Assembly (NCBI GenBank): GCA_000163695.1
Contig: GG774890.1
Coordinates: forward strand, 352,722-416,721
Direction of reading: 5' to 3'
Origin: Bacteroidetes oral taxon 274 str. F0058
GTDB lineage: Bacteria; Bacteroidota; Bacteroidia; Bacteroidales; Paludibacteraceae
Length of the DNA: 64,000 nucleotides
Positions 8,788 through 17,283 of the stretch are shown here, piece by piece. A program made the translations under genes and the position numbers. Position 1 is the first letter of the stretch. Each line of letters opens with the position of its first letter. The notes under the pieces are model-generated. The model had not been told where the DNA came from. It saw nothing but the letters and a program-made list of their open reading frames with translations, and ran no database searches.

Positions 8788-9498
8788 TTAGTCGGTTGTT
8801 TTGTTGTTGTCTGTATTATATTGTCTATCTAACGATTGCTTGAATTCTTCGATAGTAAGACACCTGTCTAATCCTATATTGCCTATACGCGTTCGTTTTA
8901 GGGCGGTCAGGTATGCACCCGAACCGAGAGCCGAGCCTATATCGCGAGCCAAAGCCCTGATATATGTGCCTTTGGAGCATACCACACGGATCTCGAGATA
9001 CGGCATATCTAAGTTCAACATCTCTATCTCGTCTATTGCAAGGGGTTTGGCATTCAGTTCTATATTGTCGCCTTTGCGGGCATAGTCGAAGGCACGTTTG
9101 CCGTTGATTTTCACAGCCGAATACACAGGCGGTACCTGCATTATCTCTCCTTTGAAATGCGAGAGAGTGTTTGTTATCATTTCTTTGGTGATGTGGTCTG
9201 TCGGATATACGGCATCTTCGGGGTGTTCCATATCGAACGACGGGGTGGTGGCTCCGAGTTTTAGGGTGGCAATATACTCTTTGACACCGCTCTGTAAGGT
9301 CTCTATCTGCTTTGTTGCTTTGCCTGTGGCAAGTATCATAATGCCTGTTGCCAAGGGGTCGAGAGTGCCTGCGTGTCCGACTTTTATCTTTTCGCCCGTG
9401 GCACGAGTGATGATATTACGTATACGCCCCACAAGGTCGAACGAAGTCCAAGTAAGCGGCTTATCGAAGTACAGTATCTCTCCTTCTTTGAAATTCAT
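8788..9498 (-). CDS. truB: tRNA pseudouridine(55) synthase
   Basis: TruB makes pseudouridine 55 in the T loop of nearly all tRNAs. The 236-residue protein has the family N-terminus (LYFDKPLTWTSFDLV) and the catalytic motif GHAGTLDPLATG at 41-52 with D47 as nucleophile. The length is that of the short TruB form with a small C-terminal extension instead of a full PUA domain. It has its own TAATTTTG promoter element and leads a three-gene leftward operon (truB, usp, rluA-family). In many Bacteroidota truB follows uppP; here a tRNA gene lies upstream on the opposite strand. Confidence 0.94.
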   Translation of the reverse strand: MNFKEGEILYFDKPLTWTSFDLVGRIRNIITRATGEKIKVGHAGTLDPLATGIMILATGKATKQIETLQSGVKEYIATLKLGATTPSFDMEHPEDAVYPTDHITKEMITNTLSHFKGEIMQVPPVYSAVKINGKRAFDYARKGDNIELNAKPLAIDEIEMLNLDMPYLEIRVVCSKGTYIRALARDIGSALGSGAYLTALKRTRIGNIGLDRCLTIEEFKQSLDRQYNTDNNKTTD

Positions 9499-9521
9499 CG
9501 GTTTTTATTTTTTCTGAATGC

Positions 9522-9529
9522 CAAAATTA
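9522..9529 (-). promoter_or_regulatory. -7 element of truB promoter (TAATTTTG)
   Basis: TAATTTTG on the minus strand, about 24 bases before the truB ATG. Confidence 0.6.
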
Positions 9530-9558
9530 CTTTATTTTTACGGAAAAACGGAAAAAAT

Positions 9559-9590
9559 ATTGTGAGTTTGATAAAAAAATAGTACTTTTG
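9559..9590 (+). promoter_or_regulatory. Promoter of tRNA-Lys
   Basis: TTG at 9560-9562 and TACTTTTG at 9583-9590 are separated by 20 bases, the canonical Bacteroidetes -33/-7 spacing. The tRNA begins 35 bases downstream. Confidence 0.7.
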
Positions 9591-9625
9591 CCACTCGAAA
9601 ATCCGAGCGGTTTTCGATTCAGATT

Positions 9626-9698
9626 GTCTTCGTAGCTCAGTTGGTAGAGCAACTGACTCTTAATCAGTGGGTCCAGGGTTCGAATCCCTGCGAGGACA
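9626..9698 (+). tRNA. tRNA-Lys (anticodon CUU)
   Basis: A complete 73-base cloverleaf: acceptor arms GTCTTCG / CGAGGAC, D arm GCTC...GAGC, anticodon stem ACTGA / TCAGT with loop CTCTTAA (anticodon CTT), and T arm CAGGG-TTCGAAT-CCCTG. The discriminator base is A and CCA is not encoded. It is flanked by its own promoter and a terminator and so is a single-gene unit. Confidence 0.96.
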
Positions 9699-9711
9699 CG
9701 ATTGCAGATAC

Positions 9712-9752
9712 AAACAACCTCAAACATCGACAGTTTAGAGGTTGTTTTTTAT
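9712..9752 (+). terminator. Intrinsic terminator after tRNA-Lys
   Basis: AACAACCTC (9713-9721) pairs with GAGGTTGTT (9738-9746) and is followed by a T run. Confidence 0.8.
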
Positions 9753-9876
9753 TATTAGAAATATTGTGTTTTGAGGATTAACTGCCTGTTTTTAAGTCGA
9801 TTGTTTGTTTTTTTTGTGGAATTTGTCTATCGGTTTGTTGATCCAAATGAAACGAGTTTAACGACTACGATTGTAT

Positions 9877-9942
9877 TAAAAAAATTACCGTCTTTTTTGC
9901 CCTACAGATATATCGAGGCAGAAAAAAACGGTAATCTTTTTT
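9877..9942 (-). terminator. Long bidirectional terminator closing the cobalamin locus
   Basis: ATTACCGT and ACGGTAAT form the outer stem, and a T-rich TTTTTTGCC pairs with GGCAGAAAAAA inside, giving a stem of about 18 pairs. A and T runs flank both sides, so it can stop transcripts on either strand. It lies 27 bases beyond the stop of the last gene of the leftward btu locus. Confidence 0.8.
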
Positions 9943-9968
9943 GTATGAATGATATAGTTAATCGGGTA

Positions 9969-12900
9969 TTATTGCTTTATTATTTTAACGGATTTGTCCA
10001 TAAATCTTACGATATATACTCCTTGTGCAAGATGCGAAGCCTGTATTGAGTTTTCGCCTCTGTTTACGGTAACGTACATAACCGCATTGCCTCCTATGCC
10101 ATAGATAATTGCCCTACCTTCTGTGTCGGATTTGATATGAATAGTTCCCGTTGTCGGATTGTAGAATATCGATAAGTCGCTGTTTGTGTTATCTATACCC
10201 GTAGAAGGGTTGTTTATGGTAATTTTGATTTTTTTTGTTGCAATTTTACCGTTCGAATTGAATTTGATATCTACGTCTACGCTTCCGTATTTACCTTTGA
10301 TGGGCAGAATAACAAGACTGTCGTTACGTATCGATATTGAACACAGACTTTGATCGGATAAGGCTGCTATAGATTTTGTAATACGCTTGTCGTAATTGTC
10401 CGCATCGCTGACTTTATCGCCTAAATAAATCTTTGTATTGCCATCGATAATCGTATCTTTCAGTGCCTCGGCAATGACGGGGCTTGCATTGTCGGGGAAA
10501 ACCGACATTGCAGGGAACCAGTAGTAGTCGTTCAGTTCGTAGATGTTTTTTACCTCAGCTGTTTCCGCATCGATTACGTGAACTCTATTCTTCTGGTAGT
10601 TGGCACCGTATCCTGTTCTTGTAGAGGTGATTACAAGTTCGTTGTTTGCGGGGTTTATGTTGATGGCAGAACCATAAAAAGCCTCTTTGCCATCGTACCC
10701 TTTGAGTTCATAGAATGGTTTAGATAAGAAATCGGTACTGTTTACGTCGTCTTTATCTATGTCATATTTAAATACTTTGGTGCCAAAATAGGTCATCGAT
10801 GCCGAGCCTTGCATTTTTGCCCAAAATATAGAGTTTGTCTTTTCGCTTGCTGCCATTACTCCCGAGTTCCAAGCCCCCCAAGTACCGGGTATGCGGGCAC
10901 TTTCGGGTATGGCTATTTTTTTCTCGACAGCTAATGTATACGGATTTATTTTCCACAAGCCGTCGCCGTATGCAGATGCCCACAAATAGCCGTCTTTACT
11001 CGAAACGATAGAGCCGATATTGGTACATTCTATTGTTTTTACGATTGTGTGATTTGTCGCATTTATCACCAATACCCCTTTGCCTTGCATACAGGCAAAA
11101 ACATAGTCGCCTATACGTAGCATTGTTCCGATTTGTCCTTTTGTAGTGCCTTCTATGACGTTGCCTATGGTCATTTTGTCTATATTGAACAAAACTATAC
11201 CCTTAGCTGTACCGATATATCCGGTTTGTTCGTCTACTCCGAGGAAAGACCGTCCGTCTCCTGCTTCTCCGAGTACATCGAAATTTGCTTTTTTCTTCAA
11301 TGTTTTGACATCTGCTATTACTAAGCGTCCCCCCGGGGTGTATTGCTTGTCGCCACCGTCGGCAGCTTGTTTCGAAACAAAATAGAAGTTGTCGCCATAT
11401 ATGGTTCCAAATTGTGTAGTGGCACCGAATGCCTGTCGCGGATTTTCTCTGGTATAGGCTCTGTATATCCATTCTCCGTTCTCTTTCATGAAATTGACGG
11501 AACCGTTGGTGTGCCCGAACCACTCTTCATTGACTACGAACATACCTTTGGTATAGTCTACCGTTTCGTGTTTGTATTCGGTTACCGGTGTGAAATTGCC
11601 CCAAACCGCTCCTTTGAATTCTTTGTCGAAGTTCAAAGCATTCCACGAATTTTCTGTCAATGTTTTATTTTGTATCGATTCGACAGACTCGAGAAGATAT
11701 TTTTCGCCCTTCTCTTGCTTGAAATATCTCCAGATACCTTTTTGTACGATACCTGCATTCCAATAATCTGCATTATCCATTGCAGCATATTTGTCGAAAT
11801 CGGAGTTCGAGGCACTGACCAATCCTTCGAACGGATACAGCGGATATGTGGTATTGTTGTTATAAATTACAGCCTGTGTGTTTTTGCCGTCTATATCGAA
11901 GCCAATACCTCCGATGGAATCTTTTTTATTAAGCAAAATGAATAATCGTTCGTCTTGGCGGGCTATATCTTTGAGCATATCGATGACTTTTTTGTCGCCG
12001 TCCCAACGATACCCCCACATAAGTGAATTTTCGCTTTTACCGTCATTCCATTTGATTACGACACCTGCCTTCTTAGTTCCATTGCCGACCCAGTATGTTA
12101 TGTCTTCGAATTTTGCAGGTATTGTTACAGGTAGAGGAGCGGGCTTGAAAGGTTCGCGAGGCTCGACTCCTGTCCAACTTTCCCAACCTTTCTGAAATCC
12201 CCACGAGTCCCAACTGCCGTTGGTGAGTTTTCGTAGAGTGGCTCCTACTCCCGAGTATACAAACTCGTCGTTGATATCGTCTTTTATGAGATACGACCAA
12301 TATCCTTCGTGATACCAGGCAGCCCGCCATTTTACTTCGGGTAATGTGCATTTCCAATAGTCGTAGTCATAGCACGCATATCCGTATTTGGCATAGTTGA
12401 ACGGGTGGTCTATTATCCCCGTATCCATACCTCCTTGTATGGCTGCTTCAATGTCAGCCATAGGGTTGGTAGGACAGCTGTGTTGCCCCAAAAACTCGTT
12501 AGGTTTGTCGAATTTGAAATTTATTTTCGGGTCATTTTTGACACCTTCCAAGTCATAGGTGATTTTGATTTTTTGTCGTGAGGAGGCGTAGCCTAATCCG
12601 GCGATGGTATTGCCCAGATTTGTAAGCTGTGTGAGGAATAGGAAACTTGGGTCGGCTTTTGCAATAGCTTTTATCATATCCAATCCTGTTGCTTCGCCAT
12701 TCCAGCGGAATCCCCACACCATCGCTGTCTCGTCGTCGTAATACCAGTCTACGACAAGGGCAGCCTTGTTTTCACCTTCGCCTACCCAGAATTTTATATC
12801 GTCGAAAGTGAATGTGTTGTCTCTGGTGGGAGATTTCTTTACTTTTGGCGACAGATTTTTATTGTCGCTTTTTATTTTCTGTTCGGGGCGTGGTATGCCC

Positions 12901-13028
12901 TGTGTTTTGAATGCTTTTTGTTGTGCGGAGATATTGCCCGAAAGCAATAATATCAATACGATGGCTGAAAATACGGATTTACGTCTCAGTATCGATAGCA
13001 TTCGAATAAAATAATTATCGATTTTCAT
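9969..13028 (-). CDS. Secreted multidomain protein: two WVG-type repeats, DUF5074-like beta-propeller, T9SS sorting domain
   Basis: A 1019-residue protein, last gene of the cobalamin-riboswitch locus. In order: signal peptide (1-35, ending NISAQ); two copies of a domain beginning FDDIKFWVG / FEDITYWVG (about 73 and 308) with matching WGFRWNG / WGYRWDG and DMIKAI / DMLKDI blocks; a beta-propeller related to YncE/DUF5074 (about 490-860); a short Ig-like segment; and a T9SS type A C-terminal domain (about 950-1019) ending in KIIKQ. The propeller is clearly paralogous to that of the gene upstream (shared phrases such as NGEWIYRAYTRENP and DGRSFLGV). By context and similarity to BtuG I infer a surface cobamide-binding role, with T9SS export rather than a lipid anchor. 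A terminator-like hairpin separates it from the upstream gene, so its level may be lower. Confidence 0.8.
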   Translation of the reverse strand: MKIDNYFIRMLSILRRKSVFSAIVLILLLSGNISAQQKAFKTQGIPRPEQKIKSDNKNLSPKVKKSPTRDNTFTFDDIKFWVGEGENKAALVVDWYYDDETAMVWGFRWNGEATGLDMIKAIAKADPSFLFLTQLTNLGNTIAGLGYASSRQKIKITYDLEGVKNDPKINFKFDKPNEFLGQHSCPTNPMADIEAAIQGGMDTGIIDHPFNYAKYGYACYDYDYWKCTLPEVKWRAAWYHEGYWSYLIKDDINDEFVYSGVGATLRKLTNGSWDSWGFQKGWESWTGVEPREPFKPAPLPVTIPAKFEDITYWVGNGTKKAGVVIKWNDGKSENSLMWGYRWDGDKKVIDMLKDIARQDERLFILLNKKDSIGGIGFDIDGKNTQAVIYNNNTTYPLYPFEGLVSASNSDFDKYAAMDNADYWNAGIVQKGIWRYFKQEKGEKYLLESVESIQNKTLTENSWNALNFDKEFKGAVWGNFTPVTEYKHETVDYTKGMFVVNEEWFGHTNGSVNFMKENGEWIYRAYTRENPRQAFGATTQFGTIYGDNFYFVSKQAADGGDKQYTPGGRLVIADVKTLKKKANFDVLGEAGDGRSFLGVDEQTGYIGTAKGIVLFNIDKMTIGNVIEGTTKGQIGTMLRIGDYVFACMQGKGVLVINATNHTIVKTIECTNIGSIVSSKDGYLWASAYGDGLWKINPYTLAVEKKIAIPESARIPGTWGAWNSGVMAASEKTNSIFWAKMQGSASMTYFGTKVFKYDIDKDDVNSTDFLSKPFYELKGYDGKEAFYGSAININPANNELVITSTRTGYGANYQKNRVHVIDAETAEVKNIYELNDYYWFPAMSVFPDNASPVIAEALKDTIIDGNTKIYLGDKVSDADNYDKRITKSIAALSDQSLCSISIRNDSLVILPIKGKYGSVDVDIKFNSNGKIATKKIKITINNPSTGIDNTNSDLSIFYNPTTGTIHIKSDTEGRAIIYGIGGNAVMYVTVNRGENSIQASHLAQGVYIVRFMDKSVKIIKQ

Positions 13029-13060
13029 GTCTTTTTACTTTTGGTGATTTTAAAATATTG

Positions 13061-13103
13061 GAAAAACATTGCAAAACGCATTTCTACGTACGTCTTGCAA
13101 TGT
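13061..13103 (-). terminator. Hairpin between genes four and five of the btu locus
   Basis: On the minus strand ACATTGCAAGACG pairs with CGTTTTGCAATGT and is followed by TTTT. It lies between the stop of the first T9SS propeller gene and the start of the second, with no TAnnTTTG promoter after it, so it may act as a partial terminator or mRNA stabiliser inside the operon. Confidence 0.6.
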
Positions 13104-13115
13104 CGGAGTTTTGTG

Positions 13116-14864
13116 TTATTTGTTAATTACTTTTTTAGTAACAATATTAGCTCCTTTGGAAGCTCTGATGATGTATATGCCTTGTGGCAAATCCATATTT
13201 CTATGATATTTGTCGCTCGTGATTTGCATATCGGCTACTTTTCTGCCATAGACATCGTATACTGCAACATGATAATTGAGACAGTTTTCGACGAACAGAG
13301 TATTATCGTGCATATATATGTTGTGCGAATCGTTCGAAATATTGTCCGTGTCTGTACCGATACCTATTTTTACGGCAATTTTTTTGTCTACTATTTTACC
13401 GTTGGAATTGAAACGAACTGTAACCGAGCCTACTCCATCTTTATTGTTCAGTGATTTGATAATCAATTTGCCGTTTTTTACCGTTGCGCTGAAAAGTGTA
13501 GGAGCAGAGTTCTCTACAAGCGTTTTCACTATCGAGACATTCATATTGTCTTTGTCGCTGACCCAATCGTTTAGTTTGAGTGTATACGAACCTCCCTTGT
13601 CGCAGTTGATGGTAGGAATATCTTTGACTTCAGGGTCGAAGTTGTCAGGGAAAACGGGCAGGGCAGGGAACCAATAATTTTTTATCATAGGATATGTAGC
13701 CAACATTTCTCCCTTTTTGCTTATACGGGCTAACTGATGTGTGGGGTCTTGGAATTCGTGAAACATAAAACAATAGAGTTCGTCGGTAATGGGGTGTATT
13801 CGGAATCCCGTACCGTACATTATCCATTTCCCCGGTAGTTTTTCGAAGTCGTATACCTTAGAGAATTCATTTTTGTCTATATCATAACAGAATATTCTAC
13901 GCCCTTTGAACCAACTATTGCCGTTTTGTCCCAGCCAGTATATTTTATTTTCCTGCGTGCTTGCACAGAACCCGTCGGCAGTCCACGCATACCAAGAGTT
14001 AGGTACGTCTTCTATACCTTTGTCGTTAGGTATATGTAGAGTGTCGGTCGCAAAAGTATAGGGGTTCATCTTTATCAGATATGGTACGGTAGCACCGTTG
14101 CCCGATACATCATACGCCACACTTATCCATAGGTTACCGTCTTTGGACTGTACGATAGAGCCGAAACCTCTAGATCGAGTTTTCTTTTTTTTCTCGTCGT
14201 AATACGTGGGAGGAGCCACTGTTTTTATCAGAGTATCGGCGTCGGCATCTATTATTTTGAGACCATCGTTCTGATGTATGGCAAAGACGTAATCTTCCGT
14301 ACGCACCATAGTACCTATTTGAGCATAATATAACTTCCCATAGCCACTTCCGTTGGGATTTCCTGTCCCCTTTATCTGTTTGCCTATGGTCATAGTCTCC
14401 ATATCGTACACCCAGATACCGTTGCTTGTACCGACATATCCTTTTTTCTCGTTTACTCCTAGAAAAGACCGTCCGTCGGCAATAGACTCTCCCTTGTCGT
14501 CGGTAGCAATCTTTTGTATTTCCTTCAGACATTTCATCGTCTTGGCATTACAAACAGCCAGTCGGCTGCCTGTAATCTTAGCACCTGGGTCTTTTTCCTG
14601 TTTTGATACTACATAAAATTTACCTCCGTAGATAGTACCGTACTGACTTGTACAACCAAGTTCTTTACCAGGATTCTCTTTCTGGAAAATGCGATAAATC
14701 CATTCTCCTCCATTTGTTATGAAGTTTATGGTACTGTTCTGATGTCCATACCAGTCTTCGTTAACAATAAAAGTACCGTCGGTATATTCTGTCTCTTTAT
14801 TATCTTGGCAGACAGCGATAATAGATACCGACATCAATAACAATAACGAAAATATTTTTTTCAT
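13116..14864 (-). CDS. DUF5074-like beta-propeller protein with T9SS sorting domain (BtuG-related)
   Basis: A 582-residue secreted protein: signal peptide (1-19, cut before QDNKE), a beta-propeller of the DUF5074/YncE type (about 25-420), a short beta domain (about 430-500) and a T9SS type A C-terminal domain (about 515-582) with the typical block VYDVYGRKV and the ending GIYIIRASKGANIVTKKVINK split over two strands. It lies 19 bases behind the PKD-like lipoprotein gene in the riboswitch-led locus. Similarity in layout to BtuG, a femtomolar-affinity cobamide binder in Bacteroides, suggests that it binds vitamin B12 or related cobamides, but here attached through T9SS rather than as a lipoprotein. 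Ligand binding is inference. Confidence 0.82.
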   Translation of the reverse strand: MKKIFSLLLLMSVSIIAVCQDNKETEYTDGTFIVNEDWYGHQNSTINFITNGGEWIYRIFQKENPGKELGCTSQYGTIYGGKFYVVSKQEKDPGAKITGSRLAVCNAKTMKCLKEIQKIATDDKGESIADGRSFLGVNEKKGYVGTSNGIWVYDMETMTIGKQIKGTGNPNGSGYGKLYYAQIGTMVRTEDYVFAIHQNDGLKIIDADADTLIKTVAPPTYYDEKKKKTRSRGFGSIVQSKDGNLWISVAYDVSGNGATVPYLIKMNPYTFATDTLHIPNDKGIEDVPNSWYAWTADGFCASTQENKIYWLGQNGNSWFKGRRIFCYDIDKNEFSKVYDFEKLPGKWIMYGTGFRIHPITDELYCFMFHEFQDPTHQLARISKKGEMLATYPMIKNYWFPALPVFPDNFDPEVKDIPTINCDKGGSYTLKLNDWVSDKDNMNVSIVKTLVENSAPTLFSATVKNGKLIIKSLNNKDGVGSVTVRFNSNGKIVDKKIAVKIGIGTDTDNISNDSHNIYMHDNTLFVENCLNYHVAVYDVYGRKVADMQITSDKYHRNMDLPQGIYIIRASKGANIVTKKVINK

Positions 14865-14883
14865 ATTACTAAGAAATTAAAGT

Positions 14884-16095
14884 TTATTTATTCTTTTTTA
14901 TGTGTAAATCTTCTGCTCTTATTATTTCGGTCGAAGTCTCTCCGAGCCAACCACAGGTCTGGTTGAGCCCCGTATATACTTTGATGAAATCGACACCGGG
15001 TAGATACACTTTTTTGCCACTGTTATCGACAGCCCAGTCTATATCGAAATTTATAAGCGATATCGAGTCGTTCGGGTGATTATCTACATATCCCCAATCG
15101 TATGCGTACTGTACCCAATATTTGCCTGCTCCGCTTACTTCTTCTGCATTTTTTTTCAGACAAGTGCCCTTGAAAGTCAATTTATCTGCCGACAGCCATT
15201 TTGGGTAATAATCCTGTTTGTGGAAAATAACTTTTGAGATATACCCTGTTGCATTGTAATTGTCTGTCCACTTTATATAAGTGGAGTCGGTGATATTTCC
15301 CGTCTCGTCGGGTTCAGGTGTCTTGTTAGGATCGGGACGGTAATAGGTTATCTCATAGTTTTTCTTTGTCTCGGGCTTATAGTATTCGCTGCCTGCAAGC
15401 TCGAACCATTCGCTTTCGTCGGGTTTGCCGTTCTGATTCTTGTCGAAAGCAACCATTACTATGCCCGGCTCGCAGCTACCACCCTTTTTGCCCACATCTA
15501 CCAAAGAGTAAAAAGCATTGCCAAATATAATGAAGTCTCGTTCGTTGGGGACATTTATGACCGTGTGGTCGAAGCCGAAGGTAACATACCCTCCGTACCC
15601 TCCTAAGGAGACAAGTTTGTTGGCTCTGCCCGAAATCGACTGCTCTACCTTTATGCGGATACTCTCTTCGGTATCGCCTTCTACGTATTCGGGTATCTCG
15701 TTGATAAACTGTCCCGGAGCGGGCTTGTATTCGAGTACACGCGATATATACCGACTATACTCTACCAACTCGTGTACTACATTCACCGTGAAATTGTGAA
15801 TATAAGGGGTCTCTTTGTCTATTATCTCAAAACGCAGATTGTATGTGCCTTCATCTTTCTGAACGAATGTATAATAATGCTCTTCCGATAGGAGCGAGTC
15901 GCGTCCGTCGGGCAGTATCAGGCTCCAACGGTATGTCTCGCCCGTAAACCCCGGCGTAAACCGATAAGCCTTCATCCTTGGTAGATAATAGACGTCGCTT
16001 AGACCCAGACTGACAGTGGGTATTTCTTGACGACAACTCGTAAATAACGATAAAATACCTAAGAAGACAAATAGATTTTTATACATAGCTTTCAT
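14884..16095 (-). CDS. Surface lipoprotein of the cobalamin locus (PKD-like/cell surface protein)
   Basis: A 403-residue lipoprotein: signal ending in LFTSC (lipidated C21), an Ig/PKD-like beta-sandwich (about 25-110), then a larger beta domain (about 130-400) containing an EF-hand-type calcium loop DKNQNGKPDESEWFE. Proteins of this layout recur next to btuB-btuG genes in Bacteroidota and are usually annotated as cell surface or PKD proteins; some surface lipoproteins from such loci bind cobamides (BtuH type), but I cannot assign this one to that family by eye. It follows btuG by 6 bases and is surely in the same transcript. The codon for M4 could also serve as start. Confidence 0.75.
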   Translation of the reverse strand: MKAMYKNLFVFLGILSLFTSCRQEIPTVSLGLSDVYYLPRMKAYRFTPGFTGETYRWSLILPDGRDSLLSEEHYYTFVQKDEGTYNLRFEIIDKETPYIHNFTVNVVHELVEYSRYISRVLEYKPAPGQFINEIPEYVEGDTEESIRIKVEQSISGRANKLVSLGGYGGYVTFGFDHTVINVPNERDFIIFGNAFYSLVDVGKKGGSCEPGIVMVAFDKNQNGKPDESEWFELAGSEYYKPETKKNYEITYYRPDPNKTPEPDETGNITDSTYIKWTDNYNATGYISKVIFHKQDYYPKWLSADKLTFKGTCLKKNAEEVSGAGKYWVQYAYDWGYVDNHPNDSISLINFDIDWAVDNSGKKVYLPGVDFIKVYTGLNQTCGWLGETSTEIIRAEDLHIKKNK

Positions 16096-16101
16096 ATTCG
16101 A

Positions 16102-17283
16102 TTATTTTTTTAGATATACCATATGTGCGGGAATATCGCCCGTGCTTACCCTCCATTTGCGTTTGCCTTCTTTGTTGTAGCACGACAGTGTTCCCGTCGA
16201 AACATAATTTTTCGCATCGGTTACGTAGATATCTCCTGTTTCGGGGTGAATACTTATTCCGTAGGGCATTTTTATCTCTTTTTCCGTACCGTCTGTGATG
16301 AAATTCTTGCTCACTACTTTTTTCGTCTTGATGTTTATAATACCGTATGTCAGAGTGCTTTGCTGTGTTATATTGTCGTAGTCGTGACTGTACAGATAAA
16401 GAGAGTCGCCGTGTATAGCCATATTGGAGCAAGGCACGTTAATAGTATCCGTTACAATCATCTCGTTGTAGCCGACTCTTTTGTCGAGAACGAAGAGATT
16501 GGACGGGACGCTCCCGTATGGTGAATATATGTCATTGTAGTTACCGCGTGAGCTTACCCATAGTTTGCCGTATTTGTCCGCTTTGATACGATGCAGGTTG
16601 AGCCCGACAACTATTTGTTGCTCCTGGCGGAAGCCTTCGAATTCCACTACCGATACCGTATTGTCGTAATACGGTACACGATAGCCGCCCGAATTGGCGA
16701 CATACAAGTAATCGCCCAAGACTACCATCTCTTCGGGCTGATAACCTACGGTTACTTTATCTACCACTTGCAGGCTGGCGGTATCTATCTTGAATACGGC
16801 TCCCAGAGGTGCATTGGGGTCTATAAGAACGCCCGCTACGTAGGAGCTGACATAAGCGTGTTCTCGGCGGAAGCATATATACCGACAGTTAGGTATCTCT
16901 ATCTGTTTTATCCGAACCCCCGTTCGGGCGTCCAATACCTCTACTTTATTCGAACAATTTACAATGATATACAGCTTGTTGCCGTATATCTGTACGTCGT
17001 TGCCAACATCGCCGAGCTCTTTTACGACAGTCGGGTTGCGTTCGGGGTATATATTTCGCATATATATGCCCTCAGTATAGTCGAGAAAATCCAAAGTACA
17101 CTTGTTGCTACCCATATTTCCTTCATTTACCAGATACATTCCTGCTATTTTGGAGTTCGGGTCTATTTTATCGCGAATTATTTGCACATCGCTTACCACG
17201 ATATGCTCGTCTTCTCGGCAAGAGGATAAAATGGATATTATTACCCCCAATATCATTGTAATGCTTAACTGTATCTTTTTCAT
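16102..17283 (-). CDS. btuG: BtuG-type cobamide-binding surface lipoprotein (YncE-like propeller)
   Basis: A 393-residue lipoprotein (lipobox LSSC, lipidated C22) whose remainder is one seven-bladed beta-propeller. The opening YLVNEGNMGSNKCTLDFLDY and later blocks RNPTVVKELGDVGND, VTVGYQPEEMV and YVTDAKNYV match the BtuG family as I know it from Bacteroides thetaiotaomicron. BtuG sits on the outer face of the outer membrane, caps the BtuB transporter and binds B12 with extremely high affinity before handing it on. The ATG overlaps the btuB stop by 4 bases (ATGA), as expected for subunits of one complex. Expression should be controlled by the cobalamin riboswitch upstream of btuB. Confidence 0.87.
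   Translation of the reverse strand: MKKIQLSITMILGVIISILSSCREDEHIVVSDVQIIRDKIDPNSKIAGMYLVNEGNMGSNKCTLDFLDYTEGIYMRNIYPERNPTVVKELGDVGNDVQIYGNKLYIIVNCSNKVEVLDARTGVRIKQIEIPNCRYICFRREHAYVSSYVAGVLIDPNAPLGAVFKIDTASLQVVDKVTVGYQPEEMVVLGDYLYVANSGGYRVPYYDNTVSVVEFEGFRQEQQIVVGLNLHRIKADKYGKLWVSSRGNYNDIYSPYGSVPSNLFVLDKRVGYNEMIVTDTINVPCSNMAIHGDSLYLYSHDYDNITQQSTLTYGIINIKTKKVVSKNFITDGTEKEIKMPYGISIHPETGDIYVTDAKNYVSTGTLSCYNKEGKRKWRVSTGDIPAHMVYLKK

Noticed and set aside
9527..9727. Minus-strand frame of 66 codons across the tRNA gene
   Set aside because: It is the well-known spurious frame antisense to a tRNA (reads RTLDPLIKSQLL); it also crosses the tRNA promoter and terminator.
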